From contig NZ_BANX01000025.1 of the NCBI RefSeq assembly GCF_000334455.1, forward strand, positions 1 through 64,000: 64,000 bases of DNA. The letters run 5' to 3'. Shown here piece by piece: positions 18,395-27,125 of the stretch. Within the stretch, counting starts at the first letter, position 1; each line of letters begins with the position of its first letter. Made by a program: the position numbers and the translations under genes. The notes under the pieces were generated by a model. The model saw only the letters and a list, made by a program, of their open reading frames with translations, searched no databases and was not told where the DNA came from. Source of the stretch: Gordonia soli NBRC 108243. Its GTDB lineage: Bacteria; Actinomycetota; Actinomycetes; Mycobacteriales; Mycobacteriaceae.

Positions 18395-19747
18395 ATGTGG
18401 CGCGTGTCACTGAATCGGGTGCTATGGACGGGTTCGAGGCGACGTCTTGTCGCGGTCGTCGCGACGATTGCGAGCGCAGTTGCAGTGCTGGTGGGTGGCC
18501 CGGTGGTCCCGCAGGCACGGACCGCGCCCGCCCCATCACCCGCCCCGTTGCCGGCCGACTTCTCGTGGGGCGTCGCCTCGTCGGGCTTCCAATCCGAAGG
18601 CTCGTCCCCGGACAGCAATTGGACGCGATACATCCGTGCGGGCCGAACCCATGAGCCGATCGGCACCTCGGTCGACTTCCGGCACCGCTACGCCGACGAC
18701 ATCCGACTCGCGGCCCGGCTGGGTACTCGGGTCTACCGGGTGGGTGTGGAGTGGGCCCGGCTGGAGCCTCGACCGGGTGTGGTCGATCCGACCGCGATGC
18801 GGTACTACGACGCGGTGGTCGACGAGATCCGCGCCCAGGGGATGCGGCCGATGATCACGATCGACCACTGGGTCTACCCGGGCTGGGTTGCCGACCGCGG
18901 CGGCTGGGCCGACGCGCGTACGCCGGGATGGTGGCTGCGCAACGCTCGTCGCGTGGTCGACCACTTCGCCGATCGCGACCCGCTGTGGGTCACCATCAAC
19001 GAACCGACCGCCTATGTGATGCAGGAGCTGCGGATGGGCGGTATCGCCCCGGCGCGGGTGCCGGCCATGCTCGACGGTTTGGTGGCGGTACACCGGGCGA
19101 TCTACGATCACATCCACCGTCGGCAGCCGAACGCCATGGTCACCTCGAATGCCGCCTACATTCCGGCCGCGGAGTCGGTGCTGGACACCGGATTTCTCGA
19201 TCGGGTGCGGGACAAGCTGGACTTCGTCGGCATCGATTACTACTACTCGGTCTCGCCGGCACGGTCGCAGACCTGGCGGGTGGCAACGGACGAGCCGTGG
19301 GCGGCGCCGGTCGCTGCTGACGGGTTGTACTACGCGCTGCGCTATTTCGGTCGCCGACATCCCGGGAAGCCGCTGTACGTGGTGGAGGCGGGCATGCCCA
19401 CGCGCGACGGTGCCGCCCGTCCGGACCACTACCGCCGCGCCGACCATCTGCGGGACGAGGTGTACTGGCTGCAGCGGGCACGGGCCGACGGTCTCGACGT
19501 GATCGGGTACAACTACTGGAGTCTCACCGACAACTACGAGTGGGGCAGCTACACAACACGATTCGGGCTCTATACGGTGGATATCGGATCGGATCGATCG
19601 TTGACGCGGCGCCCGACGGATGCCGTCGCCGCGTACCGTTCGTTGATCCGCGGCAACGGGGTGCCGGGCGGGTACCGACCCACACGACCCGCCGAGGTCT
19701 GCTCGCTGGTCGATGCCCCGACCAGCTGTACGCAACCGGTGCGATGA
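18395..19747 (+). CDS. Secreted glycoside hydrolase family 1 protein
   Basis: GH1 (beta-glycosidase) fold with an N-terminal export signal (basic start, hydrophobic residues about 18-37). The acid/base glutamate is in TINEPTAYV; the nucleophile glutamate is in YVVEAGM, where most GH1 enzymes have I/V-TENG, so the site is slightly divergent. The C-terminal GYNYWSLTDNYEWG is well kept. The 450 residues are typical. Substrate unknown; beta-glucosidase or a glycolipid-processing role are options. Confidence 0.85.
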   Translation: MWRVSLNRVLWTGSRRRLVAVVATIASAVAVLVGGPVVPQARTAPAPSPAPLPADFSWGVASSGFQSEGSSPDSNWTRYIRAGRTHEPIGTSVDFRHRYADDIRLAARLGTRVYRVGVEWARLEPRPGVVDPTAMRYYDAVVDEIRAQGMRPMITIDHWVYPGWVADRGGWADARTPGWWLRNARRVVDHFADRDPLWVTINEPTAYVMQELRMGGIAPARVPAMLDGLVAVHRAIYDHIHRRQPNAMVTSNAAYIPAAESVLDTGFLDRVRDKLDFVGIDYYYSVSPARSQTWRVATDEPWAAPVAADGLYYALRYFGRRHPGKPLYVVEAGMPTRDGAARPDHYRRADHLRDEVYWLQRARADGLDVIGYNYWSLTDNYEWGSYTTRFGLYTVDIGSDRSLTRRPTDAVAAYRSLIRGNGVPGGYRPTRPAEVCSLVDAPTSCTQPVR

Positions 19748-19778
19748 CTGAGCGCCGCCAGATGACAGGAGGACGTCG

Positions 19779-20597
19779 ATGAGCGGCACCATCGTGCCCC
19801 GGGCCGAGATCGTCGACGAGTTGTCGACCCAATGGGCCGCGATCGCCGAATTCACGGCCGCGCTGACAGACACGCAGTGGGCGCAGCCGTCGATCCTGCC
19901 GGGCTGGTCGGTCGCCGATGTGGTCGCCCACGTGATCGGAACCGAGAGCATGCTCGAGGGGCGCGAGGTCACCGCCGGTCGCGACGTTGCGGCACTCGAC
20001 CACGTGCACAACGCGATCGGGGAGTTCAACGAGAACTGGCTCGACCACTTCCGGACTCGTCCCCGGGACGAGGTTGCGGCAGCCTACCGGGAGATCGTCG
20101 AGACACGATCGGCTGCGCTGGCTGCGATGTCGCAGGAGGACTTCGACGCCGAGACCGTGACGCCCGCGGGACGGGACACCTACGGACGCTTCATGCGCAT
20201 CCGCGTGTTCGACTGCTGGATGCACGAGATCGACATCCGCGACACCATCGATTCGCCCCCGCCTGTCGAACCCACGACCGCCGCTCGCGCACTGGACGAG
20301 ATCGCGGCGTCGCTGCCTTTCGTGATCGGTAAGCGTGCGGGCGCGCCGGACGGCAGCCGCGTCCTCGTCGATGTGACGGGGGTGGGAGGACGACGCCTGC
20401 ACGTGGCGGTCGACGGACGCGCAGCCATGGTCGACGACTTCGGCGGAGTGGAGCCCGACGTGACGCTGCGCCTCGACATCATCGATCTCGCCAGGTTGAT
20501 CGGCGGCCGTGCGACCGCGGACCCGTCACGGGTCGAGATCACCGGCGATCGCGCGCTGGGCGAGCAGATCGTGCGGGTGCTCGCCTACACGATCTGA
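19779..20597 (+). CDS. Maleylpyruvate isomerase family mycothiol-dependent enzyme
   Basis: DinB-like four-helix bundle (MDMPI_N) with a C-terminal MDMPI_C/SCP-like domain, a family that uses mycothiol as a thiol cofactor. Putative metal ligands are the histidine in VVAHVIGTE and those in the DCWMHEID segment; the C-terminal half ends EITGDRALGEQIVRV. The ATG has an AGGAGG site upstream, and the gene follows the GH1 gene by 31 bases. The reaction is unknown. Confidence 0.82.
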   Translation: MSGTIVPRAEIVDELSTQWAAIAEFTAALTDTQWAQPSILPGWSVADVVAHVIGTESMLEGREVTAGRDVAALDHVHNAIGEFNENWLDHFRTRPRDEVAAAYREIVETRSAALAAMSQEDFDAETVTPAGRDTYGRFMRIRVFDCWMHEIDIRDTIDSPPPVEPTTAARALDEIAASLPFVIGKRAGAPDGSRVLVDVTGVGGRRLHVAVDGRAAMVDDFGGVEPDVTLRLDIIDLARLIGGRATADPSRVEITGDRALGEQIVRVLAYTI

Positions 20598-20658
20598 GTC
20601 GTCTTGCAGAGGGCGTGCGGGCGCTGACGAGCTGACCGACGTGGTCGGCAGATCTCGC

Positions 20659-21327
20659 TCAGTGGTCGGGCAGGTCGAGGTTGTCGCGCAAACGCCGCAG
20701 TCCGTCGCGGATACGCGACTTGACCGTGGGCAGCGAGACGGTCAGCCGTTCGGCGACCTCGCGATAGCTCAGACCGTGGTAGTAGGCGAGCACGATGGCC
20801 TCACGCTGCAGTGCGGTGAGTCCGGCGAGTCCGGCGAGCATCCACGTCCGCATCTCATGCCGCTCGACGACCTCGCCGACGTGCTCGTATGCCGACGGCC
20901 ACGTCCCGACGCCGTACTCGAGGTCGCGGCGGGTGGCGGCGACCTCGGATCGGACCCGGTCGACAGCGCGGCGGTGCGCGAGTGTGATCAACCATGACAA
21001 CGCCGACCCCGCGGTGGGATCGAATCCGCTCGCGGTCCGCCAGACCTGGAGATAGACCTCCTGTGTGGTCTCCTCGCTGTATCCGGGATCGCGGAGTACC
21101 CGCAGAGTCATCCCGTAGACACGATCGCCGGTGCGGTCGTAGAACTCCCGGAATGCCTCGGCATCCTGCTCGGCGATTCGTACGAGTAGGTCGGCCAACG
21201 GAACCGGGGTGACGACGAGCGACTCCGGAGTTGATGGTCGGGACGCTGCGGAGTCGACGGGACCGACATCGGCCCAACGGACTTCGTGGGTGGCGCGAAT
21301 CGCGGGTGCGTCGTCGAGGAGAGTCAT
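20659..21327 (-). CDS. sigK: ECF sigma factor, SigK-like
   Basis: Alternative RNA polymerase sigma factor. Region 2 reads FYDRTGDRVYGMTLRVLRD...ETTQEVYLQVW and region 4 has ALQREAIVLAYYHGLSYREVAERL, both close to mycobacterial SigK. The usual partner, the membrane anti-sigma factor RskA, is not adjacent: the next genes are an EAL-DICT gene and the MDMPI gene. The start is uncertain; ATG 21327 gives a 222-residue product with about 40 extra N-terminal residues and no good ribosome site, so a downstream start is possible. Confidence 0.82.
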   Translation of the reverse strand: MTLLDDAPAIRATHEVRWADVGPVDSAASRPSTPESLVVTPVPLADLLVRIAEQDAEAFREFYDRTGDRVYGMTLRVLRDPGYSEETTQEVYLQVWRTASGFDPTAGSALSWLITLAHRRAVDRVRSEVAATRRDLEYGVGTWPSAYEHVGEVVERHEMRTWMLAGLAGLTALQREAIVLAYYHGLSYREVAERLTVSLPTVKSRIRDGLRRLRDNLDLPDH

Positions 21328-21598
21328 GGGTGAGTACCCGGCGTCTTGCTGGGTCCGTACGCGTTCCGACGGGGCTCGAGCACGCCGATCACCTCCTCGC
21401 ACCGGTGGTTCGATCGACGCGACCCGTCAGGTCCCGACCTCGCCACACTCAACTGGTGTGCTGTCCGAGATCGACGTTATGCGTGAATCAGTCACAGTCC
21501 CGGGTCGCAACGCGAAGTGCGATTCGATCGCAACGCCGGTAACGGCCAGATAACAGCGCGGCGCTGGAGTGGAGGATGTCGGCGACGAAGGGGCCGAG

Positions 21599-22888
21599 CT
21601 AGGCCGGTTCGGCGACGGCTGCGGGGGTGGTCGCGGCCGACGTGAAGCGGGTCAGGATGGTGTGCACCGCCTGGGTGACCGTCATCCGGTCGAAGGACTG
21701 GATGAAGTCGAAGGTGCGCTCGAGGTCGGGACCGTTGTCGTGCAGGTCCCGGGCGGACAGCAGAGCCGAGAAGTGGGGCCCGAGGACCGCGACGGTCCAT
21801 TCGTTGACGAGGTCGTCCTCGGGGTCGAGCGGCGCGTGCTGGATGTTGCCGTCCAACATGTGCGAGAGGCCCACCCCGTAGACCCCGGCGAAGCCGGTGA
21901 TGTCGGCGAGGCGGTGCCACCGCTCGGAGGTGAGGGCGGTGAAGTGCTGAGCGTGCTGGAAGGTCCCGACGACGATCATCGCCTGTCCCACCGCAGCGGC
22001 CTGGGCCTCCAGCGACTTGCTCATCTCGACGAGCAGCCGCTTGGTGCCCCGGCGCGGGGTGCCCACCCGGCTGGCCAGCGCGTACGGGGTCGCCGCGAGT
22101 GCATCGGGGGTCGACCAGACCGGTGCGCCCGGCAGCGGGACGATCGTCTCGTCGACCAGATCGGCGGGGTCGGCGACGGGCGGGTACAGGGCGCCGATGC
22201 CGTAGGTGGCGCCGATGGTCATGGCGGCCAGGCGCAGCTCTTCGGTGTCGACGCCTTCGGCGACGATGACCGCATGACTGCGTTCGACGTGAGCGGCGAG
22301 CGCATGTGCGACCTCGGCCATGTCGGGATCGGTCGTGCGGGTGAGCAGGTCCGGCCCGGTGATGATGATGTCGGGCTCGACGAGTGGCAACAACGTCACC
22401 GCGTGGTGGTCGACACCCATGCCGTCCACGCAGATCATCCGACCTGCTGCTCGTGCTTCGGCGACGGCCGCGAGGGTGCGCTGGGGATCGGCGATGAGTC
22501 GATCCGGCGACACCGACAGCACGAGTCGCTGCAGCGACTCGTCGGTGGCCGAGAACGCTGCGGCGGTGGACGGATCCGTCTGGATCGACTCCATGTCGAG
22601 CGTGACGAGCAGAGGCAGAAGGTCGGCGACGGCGCGGGCGGGGGCGGAGCCGCTGAACTCCACCTTCTGGCGGTCGAAGGCGGGCTTCTGTTCCATCAGC
22701 CGAGCGGCACGGCGCAGGGAGTCGGGCGTGTTCAAGGCGGATCCGGCGAGCCCACGTAATTGGAGTTCGGCTGCGGCGAGCGACCCGTCGTCGAGCCGGC
22801 GGACCGGAGCGAACTGCATCACGACCTCCACCCGCACATCACCCGCGGTGATCATCGACGACAACGGTCGGCGCGAAACATGGCCCAT
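21599..22888 (-). CDS. Degenerate EAL domain plus DICT sensory domain protein
   Basis: The N-terminal 230 residues follow the EAL (c-di-GMP phosphodiesterase) fold but the signature is altered: EAL appears as ELQLR, the DDFG region as CVDGMG, and the lysine that follows in KID is replaced by IITG; EGVDTEEL remains. It is therefore probably a non-catalytic binding or scaffolding domain. The C-terminal part (from about LLVEMSKSLEAQ) resembles the DICT domain found with diguanylate cyclases and two-component proteins. Start ATG 22888 has AGGTGG just upstream. A regulatory role is likely; the signal is unknown. Confidence 0.75.
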   Translation of the reverse strand: MGHVSRRPLSSMITAGDVRVEVVMQFAPVRRLDDGSLAAAELQLRGLAGSALNTPDSLRRAARLMEQKPAFDRQKVEFSGSAPARAVADLLPLLVTLDMESIQTDPSTAAAFSATDESLQRLVLSVSPDRLIADPQRTLAAVAEARAAGRMICVDGMGVDHHAVTLLPLVEPDIIITGPDLLTRTTDPDMAEVAHALAAHVERSHAVIVAEGVDTEELRLAAMTIGATYGIGALYPPVADPADLVDETIVPLPGAPVWSTPDALAATPYALASRVGTPRRGTKRLLVEMSKSLEAQAAAVGQAMIVVGTFQHAQHFTALTSERWHRLADITGFAGVYGVGLSHMLDGNIQHAPLDPEDDLVNEWTVAVLGPHFSALLSARDLHDNGPDLERTFDFIQSFDRMTVTQAVHTILTRFTSAATTPAAVAEPA

Positions 22889-23005
22889 TGGGCCACCTAA
22901 CCACAATCTGCGCGCACGACGACAGGTCCCCGTGGGGGAGGCCTCGACTGAGCTTGATGCCTTCCCGGTGACTATCCCAGGACCGAGATCGATCGGAGAC
23001 CCTAC

Positions 23006-23053
23006 CGTGACCCTAGCGTTACGGTCATCGCGGTCACGTCACGAATGACGTGA
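23006..23053. promoter_or_regulatory. Two inverted repeats upstream of the small protein-zwf pair
   Basis: CGTGAC-CCTAGC-GTTACG (23006-23023, one mismatch) looks like a MerR-type site, and TCACGTCA-CGAA-TGACGTGA (23034-23053) is a perfect 8-bp-arm palindrome. Both lie in the 249-base region between the EAL-DICT start and the 23138 gene, the place where divergent promoters are expected. Confidence 0.4.
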
Positions 23054-23137
23054 AGCCGCAGGCAGGGCAGCATGCCGACCATAACGTTGTGATCACGAAA
23101 AGTCAGGTGGTGGACTCGACCGGGGGGGGCAGAACCG

Positions 23138-23395
23138 ATGACAAAGCTCGTGGACTGGGTACCGGACTCGCAGCGCATGCTCGTCTTCGCGCAGCGGTGG
23201 GTGCCCTTCGGCGGGGGCAGCGCCGACGACATCTTCACCGAGTTCGGCGTGACCGAACGCGTCTTCTTCCTCCGGCTGCGCCACCTGACCCGATCGCTCG
23301 CACCCTCGGCCATCGACGACGTGACCCGGCGATCGCTGGAGCGGATCTGTTCGGCGCGTCTCGACACCGGAGCGGTCCGCGCGCGCACCATGTAG
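23138..23395 (+). CDS. Small DUF3263-like helical protein
   Basis: An 85-residue protein of unknown function with a predicted helix-turn-helix character: RWVPFGGGSADDIFTEFGVTERVFFLRL. It resembles the product at 43368-43592 (RWMTFGGAGADDIFTTFGLRPREFYTRT) over this core and, more distantly, the one at 46654-46872. Such DUF3263-type proteins are common in actinobacteria. Its stop is two bases before the zwf start, so the two genes are probably co-translated; a regulatory link to glucose-6-phosphate dehydrogenase is speculation. The ATG is preceded by a G-rich stretch that can serve as ribosome site. Confidence 0.72.
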   Translation: MTKLVDWVPDSQRMLVFAQRWVPFGGGSADDIFTEFGVTERVFFLRLRHLTRSLAPSAIDDVTRRSLERICSARLDTGAVRARTM

Positions 23396-23397
23396 GT

Positions 23398-24840
23398 GTG
23401 ACAGACGACCAGACCGCCGCGGCGGCACAGAACGGCACCACACCCGACGCCACCGATTCCCAGGACGCGGTGATCGTGGTCCTCTTCGGATCCACCGGAG
23501 ACCTCGCGAAGCGCATGGTGTTGCCGTCGCTCTACGAGTTGCACCGCCGACGACTCCTTCCGTCCGAGTGGACGCTGATCGGTAACGGTCGCGGCGATCG
23601 CACGGACGACGAGTTCCGTTCGCACGTCCACGACTCGATCGTCGAGTTCGGCGACGACGGCCCACCGTCGGAGTCCGATTGGCAGAGCTTCGCCGACCGG
23701 GTCCATTACGCGGGTGGCGGTTTCGCCGTCGACGATGCCGGGCAGTTGCCCGATGTCATCGAACGGGCACGGTCCGAGATCGGTGCGGACGCGACGCTGG
23801 TCCATTACCTCGCGTTGCCGCCCACGACCTTTGCCGCCTACACCGAAGCCCTGGCGGCGCATGATCTCGCAGCGGGCGCCCGGGTGGTCTACGAGAAGCC
23901 GTTCGGTACGTCGCCGGAATCCTTCACCGAGCTGGACGAAGCGGTCCACCGCGCCCTCGACGAAGAGCAGGTGTACAGGATCGACCATTTCCTCGGCAAG
24001 GAGAGCACGCAGAACCTGCACGTGTTGCGATTCGCCAACGGACTGTTCGAGGGTGCGTGGAACGCGAAGCATGTCGAGGAGATCCAGATCGACGTCCCCG
24101 AGACCCTCGACATCGCCGATCGGGCCGGGTTCTACGACGCCACCGGCGCATTCCTCGACATGATCGTCACCCACCTGTTCCAGGTCGCCGCCGAGGTCGC
24201 GATGGAGCCGCCGACCAGTCTGGGAGCCGACGACCTCCTCGACGCCCGACAGGCCGTGATCGCGGCGTTCCGGCCCCTGGATCCCGCGGAGGTGGTCTAC
24301 GGACAGTACGAGGGTTATCGCGCCACCGAGGGGATTGCCGACGACTCGTCCACCGAGACCTTCGTCGCGGCCAGGCTGTGGGTCGACACCGACAGGTGGC
24401 ACGGCGTCCCGTTCCTGTTGCGTACCGGCAAGATGCTCGATCGGAGTGCGCAGCGGCTGAGCGTCGTCTTCCGTCGCCCCGATGGTCCGTTGACGAAGCT
24501 CCCCGCCGACGGCACCGTCCTCACCTTCGATCTCGCGGGCGACGGTGCGATTCAGCTCACCCTCACGGTCAAGCGCCCCGGGTCGGGTACCGATCTCGAC
24601 GTCGCGCGAATGGAGGTGCCACTCGACACGCTCGGAGACGGACTGCCCCCGTACGCGCGGCTCATCGCCGACGTCCTGCGCGGGGATCGCTCGCTGTTCA
24701 CCCGGCCCGACGGTCTGGCGCATGTATGGGAGGTCGCCACGCCGGTGCTACAGCATCCGCCGGAGGTGCACCCGTATCCGGACGGATCGCGTGGCCCGGC
24801 CGCGGCGGCCGACCTGGCGGGTCCCGGGGGCTGGCTCTGA
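23398..24840 (+). CDS. zwf: Glucose-6-phosphate dehydrogenase
   Basis: First enzyme of the oxidative pentose phosphate pathway, oxidising glucose 6-phosphate and making NADPH (or F420-independent NADH). The Rossmann motif FGSTGDLAKRM is near residue 29, the catalytic RIDHFLGKE motif is intact with its histidine, and the C-terminal region with LLRTGKML is complete; 480 residues is normal. I chose GTG 23398, which places the start directly after the small upstream gene. There is no tal/tkt/opcA cluster here, so this may be a second, stand-alone zwf. Confidence 0.92.
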   Translation: MTDDQTAAAAQNGTTPDATDSQDAVIVVLFGSTGDLAKRMVLPSLYELHRRRLLPSEWTLIGNGRGDRTDDEFRSHVHDSIVEFGDDGPPSESDWQSFADRVHYAGGGFAVDDAGQLPDVIERARSEIGADATLVHYLALPPTTFAAYTEALAAHDLAAGARVVYEKPFGTSPESFTELDEAVHRALDEEQVYRIDHFLGKESTQNLHVLRFANGLFEGAWNAKHVEEIQIDVPETLDIADRAGFYDATGAFLDMIVTHLFQVAAEVAMEPPTSLGADDLLDARQAVIAAFRPLDPAEVVYGQYEGYRATEGIADDSSTETFVAARLWVDTDRWHGVPFLLRTGKMLDRSAQRLSVVFRRPDGPLTKLPADGTVLTFDLAGDGAIQLTLTVKRPGSGTDLDVARMEVPLDTLGDGLPPYARLIADVLRGDRSLFTRPDGLAHVWEVATPVLQHPPEVHPYPDGSRGPAAAADLAGPGGWL

Positions 24841-24902
24841 CCTGACCGACAGTCGCGCCCTTCGTTGCCCGGGCGAGGCCCTCGCGGCGACGCGTCGGAC
24901 GG

Positions 24903-26795
24903 TCAGGAGTCCAGTCTCCGGTCGAGATTGGTGGCAGCGCTGATCAGCGCGAGGTGGGTGAAGGCCTGCGGGAGGTTGCCCAGTTGTTCGCCGGTGAGAC
25001 CAATCTCCTCCGCATAGAGCCCGAGGTGGTTGGCGTGGGTGAACATCTTCTCCAGGGCGAGACGCGCATCCGCCAGCCGTCCGGTGCGGGTGAGCGCCTC
25101 CACGTACCAGAACGAGCACAGCGAGAACGTGCCCTCTGAGCCGCTGATGCCGTCTTCGCCGTCGGCGGTCTGGTAGCGGAACACGAGTGAGTCGCTGACC
25201 AGGCTCTCCTCAATGCGCTCGAGCGTGCTGAGGAATCGGTTGTCGGTGGGGGCCAGCAACTTCACTGCCGGGATCAGCAGCAGCGAGGCATCGAGGCGAT
25301 CCGAGTCCAGGGTCTGCACGAACGCCTGGAGATCGTCGTTCCACCCGCGCGTCATGATCTGGTGGAAGATGTCGTCGCGCGCGGCCATCCAGCCGACGAC
25401 GTCACCGGGCAACCCGCGCTGGCGGCTGACACGGATCATCCGTTCCAGCGCGACCCACGACATCACCCGCGAGTACACGTAGTCGTCGGGATCGGTGCGA
25501 ACCTCCCAGATGCTCTGGTCCGGCCGGTCCCAGTTCTCCACCAGCCAGCCGGCGACGTCGCAGAGCAGTTCCCACGAGCCGAACGAGATCCCCGGCCCGT
25601 ATTTGTTGAACAGGTACACCGAATCGATGAGCTCGCCGTAGATGTCGAGTTGCAACTGGTCGGCGGCGGCGTTCCCGATCACCACCGGCCCGGTCCCGCG
25701 GTAGCCCTCCCAGTGCTCGAGCCGGGTCTCCGGGGGCGGCGGATCGCCATCGAGCGTGTACATCAGCCGCAGGGGGCCGGTGTCCTTCTCGAGATTGCCG
25801 TCGTTCTTCGGGTCGCCATCGGCTCCGGACTTTCCGTCGGGGTCGAACCGGCACGTCAACCAGTTCATGAACGCGCCGGCTTCGTCGGTGAACCCGAGCC
25901 GCAGCAGCGCGTACAGCGTGAAGGCGGTGTCGCGGATCCATACGTATCGGTAGTCCCAGTTGCGCTCTCCGCCAATCTCTTCGGGCAGACCCGCGGTGAC
26001 CGCCGAGACCACCGCGCCGGTGGGTTCGTGGGTGAGCAGCTTGAGTGTCAGCGCGGAACGGTTGATCATCTCCCGCCACCGACCGGTGTAGGTGGATCGG
26101 GAGATCCAGTCCTGCCAGAAGGCGACGGTCTCCGCGACGAGGGCCGACGAGCAATCGTGTTCGGCCAGTTGGTCGGTGATCTCGTCGGGTGCGAGCACGA
26201 AGGTCACGCATTCTCCGGTCCCGAGGGTCACCGATGCCTCGACGTCGCGATCGGCGACGATCTCCAGGTCGGTGGTGGCGGCCAGGTACAACCGTTGCTC
26301 CCGGCTGACGAACACGGCCTCGCGGTCGCCGTCGAGCGAGACCTCGTGTTCGGCACGGCCGTAGTCGAAACGCGGTGCCACCCGCACCCGGAAGCGCACC
26401 GTCCCGCGAACTGCTGCGATGCGCCGGACGATGCGGGTTCGATGGTCTGGGTCGTGCGCCTTCACGACCGGCATCAGATCCTGCACCTCGGCGACTCCGT
26501 CGTCGCTCATGAAGCGGGTCACCAGCACATTGGACTCGGGCAGATAGAACTGTCGGGTGGTGATGTCGCCGTCGAACTGTTCGATGGTCCACGCCCCGCC
26601 GCCCTCGGCATCGAGCAATGCCCCGAACACGCTGGGGGAGTCGAACCGTGGGCTGCAGAACCAGTTGATCCGACCGTCGACCCCGACGACCGCGGCCGTC
26701 CGCATGTCACCGATGACGCCGTGATCGGCGATCGGCAGGTAGTCGCCCGCGCGCGACGAGGTCGCTGTCCTCGAGCCGTCACCGTCGTTGGTCAT
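24903..26795 (-). CDS. Glycoside hydrolase family 15 protein (trehalase/glucoamylase type)
   Basis: Hydrolyses an alpha-glucoside; the actinobacterial members nearest by pattern are trehalases that free glucose from trehalose. The N-terminal beta-sandwich starts IADHGVIGDMRTAAVVG, and the (alpha/alpha)6 catalytic domain contains GGERNWDYRYVWIRD and the C-terminal GLYAEEIG, where the base glutamate is expected. The 630 residues are typical. ATG 26795 has GGGAG upstream. It converges with zwf, and products of trehalose breakdown could feed that pathway; that link is inference. Confidence 0.88.
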   Translation of the reverse strand: MTNDGDGSRTATSSRAGDYLPIADHGVIGDMRTAAVVGVDGRINWFCSPRFDSPSVFGALLDAEGGGAWTIEQFDGDITTRQFYLPESNVLVTRFMSDDGVAEVQDLMPVVKAHDPDHRTRIVRRIAAVRGTVRFRVRVAPRFDYGRAEHEVSLDGDREAVFVSREQRLYLAATTDLEIVADRDVEASVTLGTGECVTFVLAPDEITDQLAEHDCSSALVAETVAFWQDWISRSTYTGRWREMINRSALTLKLLTHEPTGAVVSAVTAGLPEEIGGERNWDYRYVWIRDTAFTLYALLRLGFTDEAGAFMNWLTCRFDPDGKSGADGDPKNDGNLEKDTGPLRLMYTLDGDPPPPETRLEHWEGYRGTGPVVIGNAAADQLQLDIYGELIDSVYLFNKYGPGISFGSWELLCDVAGWLVENWDRPDQSIWEVRTDPDDYVYSRVMSWVALERMIRVSRQRGLPGDVVGWMAARDDIFHQIMTRGWNDDLQAFVQTLDSDRLDASLLLIPAVKLLAPTDNRFLSTLERIEESLVSDSLVFRYQTADGEDGISGSEGTFSLCSFWYVEALTRTGRLADARLALEKMFTHANHLGLYAEEIGLTGEQLGNLPQAFTHLALISAATNLDRRLDS

Positions 26796-27125
26796 CGGAT
26801 CACTCCCGCCTGCGCCGCGCCGTGGTGGATCGACCACGTCGCGCCGACACGGCGGTGCGTCGACGGGCCGATCCCGACGCTACCTGCGCGGTCGGTCTCG
26901 CCGGTCGAACCCGGCCCGCGCCGTGCGGTGGCCACACGGCGAGGTGAGATCGCCTGGGGCCGAGTACGTTCCGCGCCGGGCGACGGCCTGAGTCGGCTCG
27001 CGTCGGCGGCCGACCGCTACACAACTGCCCGCCCGTGACCTGCGGTGATGCGTCCGATCAGACTTGCCGAGACCGCATCGTGATCAGCATGCGGCGATCG
27101 GATCTCGATTTCGGGAGCAGGGCTC
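26796..27125. other. 330-base gap with no gene seen
   Basis: Between the GH15 start and the kinase stop I see no open frame with coding character. It contains CGTGGT/ACCACG near 26819-26836, a possible operator for the GH15 promoter, and a weak 6-bp hairpin CCGCAT/ATGCGG near 27072-27093 that could help end kinase transcription. Confidence 0.4.

Noticed and set aside
23002..24723. Minus-strand frame opposite zwf (573 residues)
   Set aside because: Antisense shadow of zwf with repetitive Val/Gly/Arg content and no motif.
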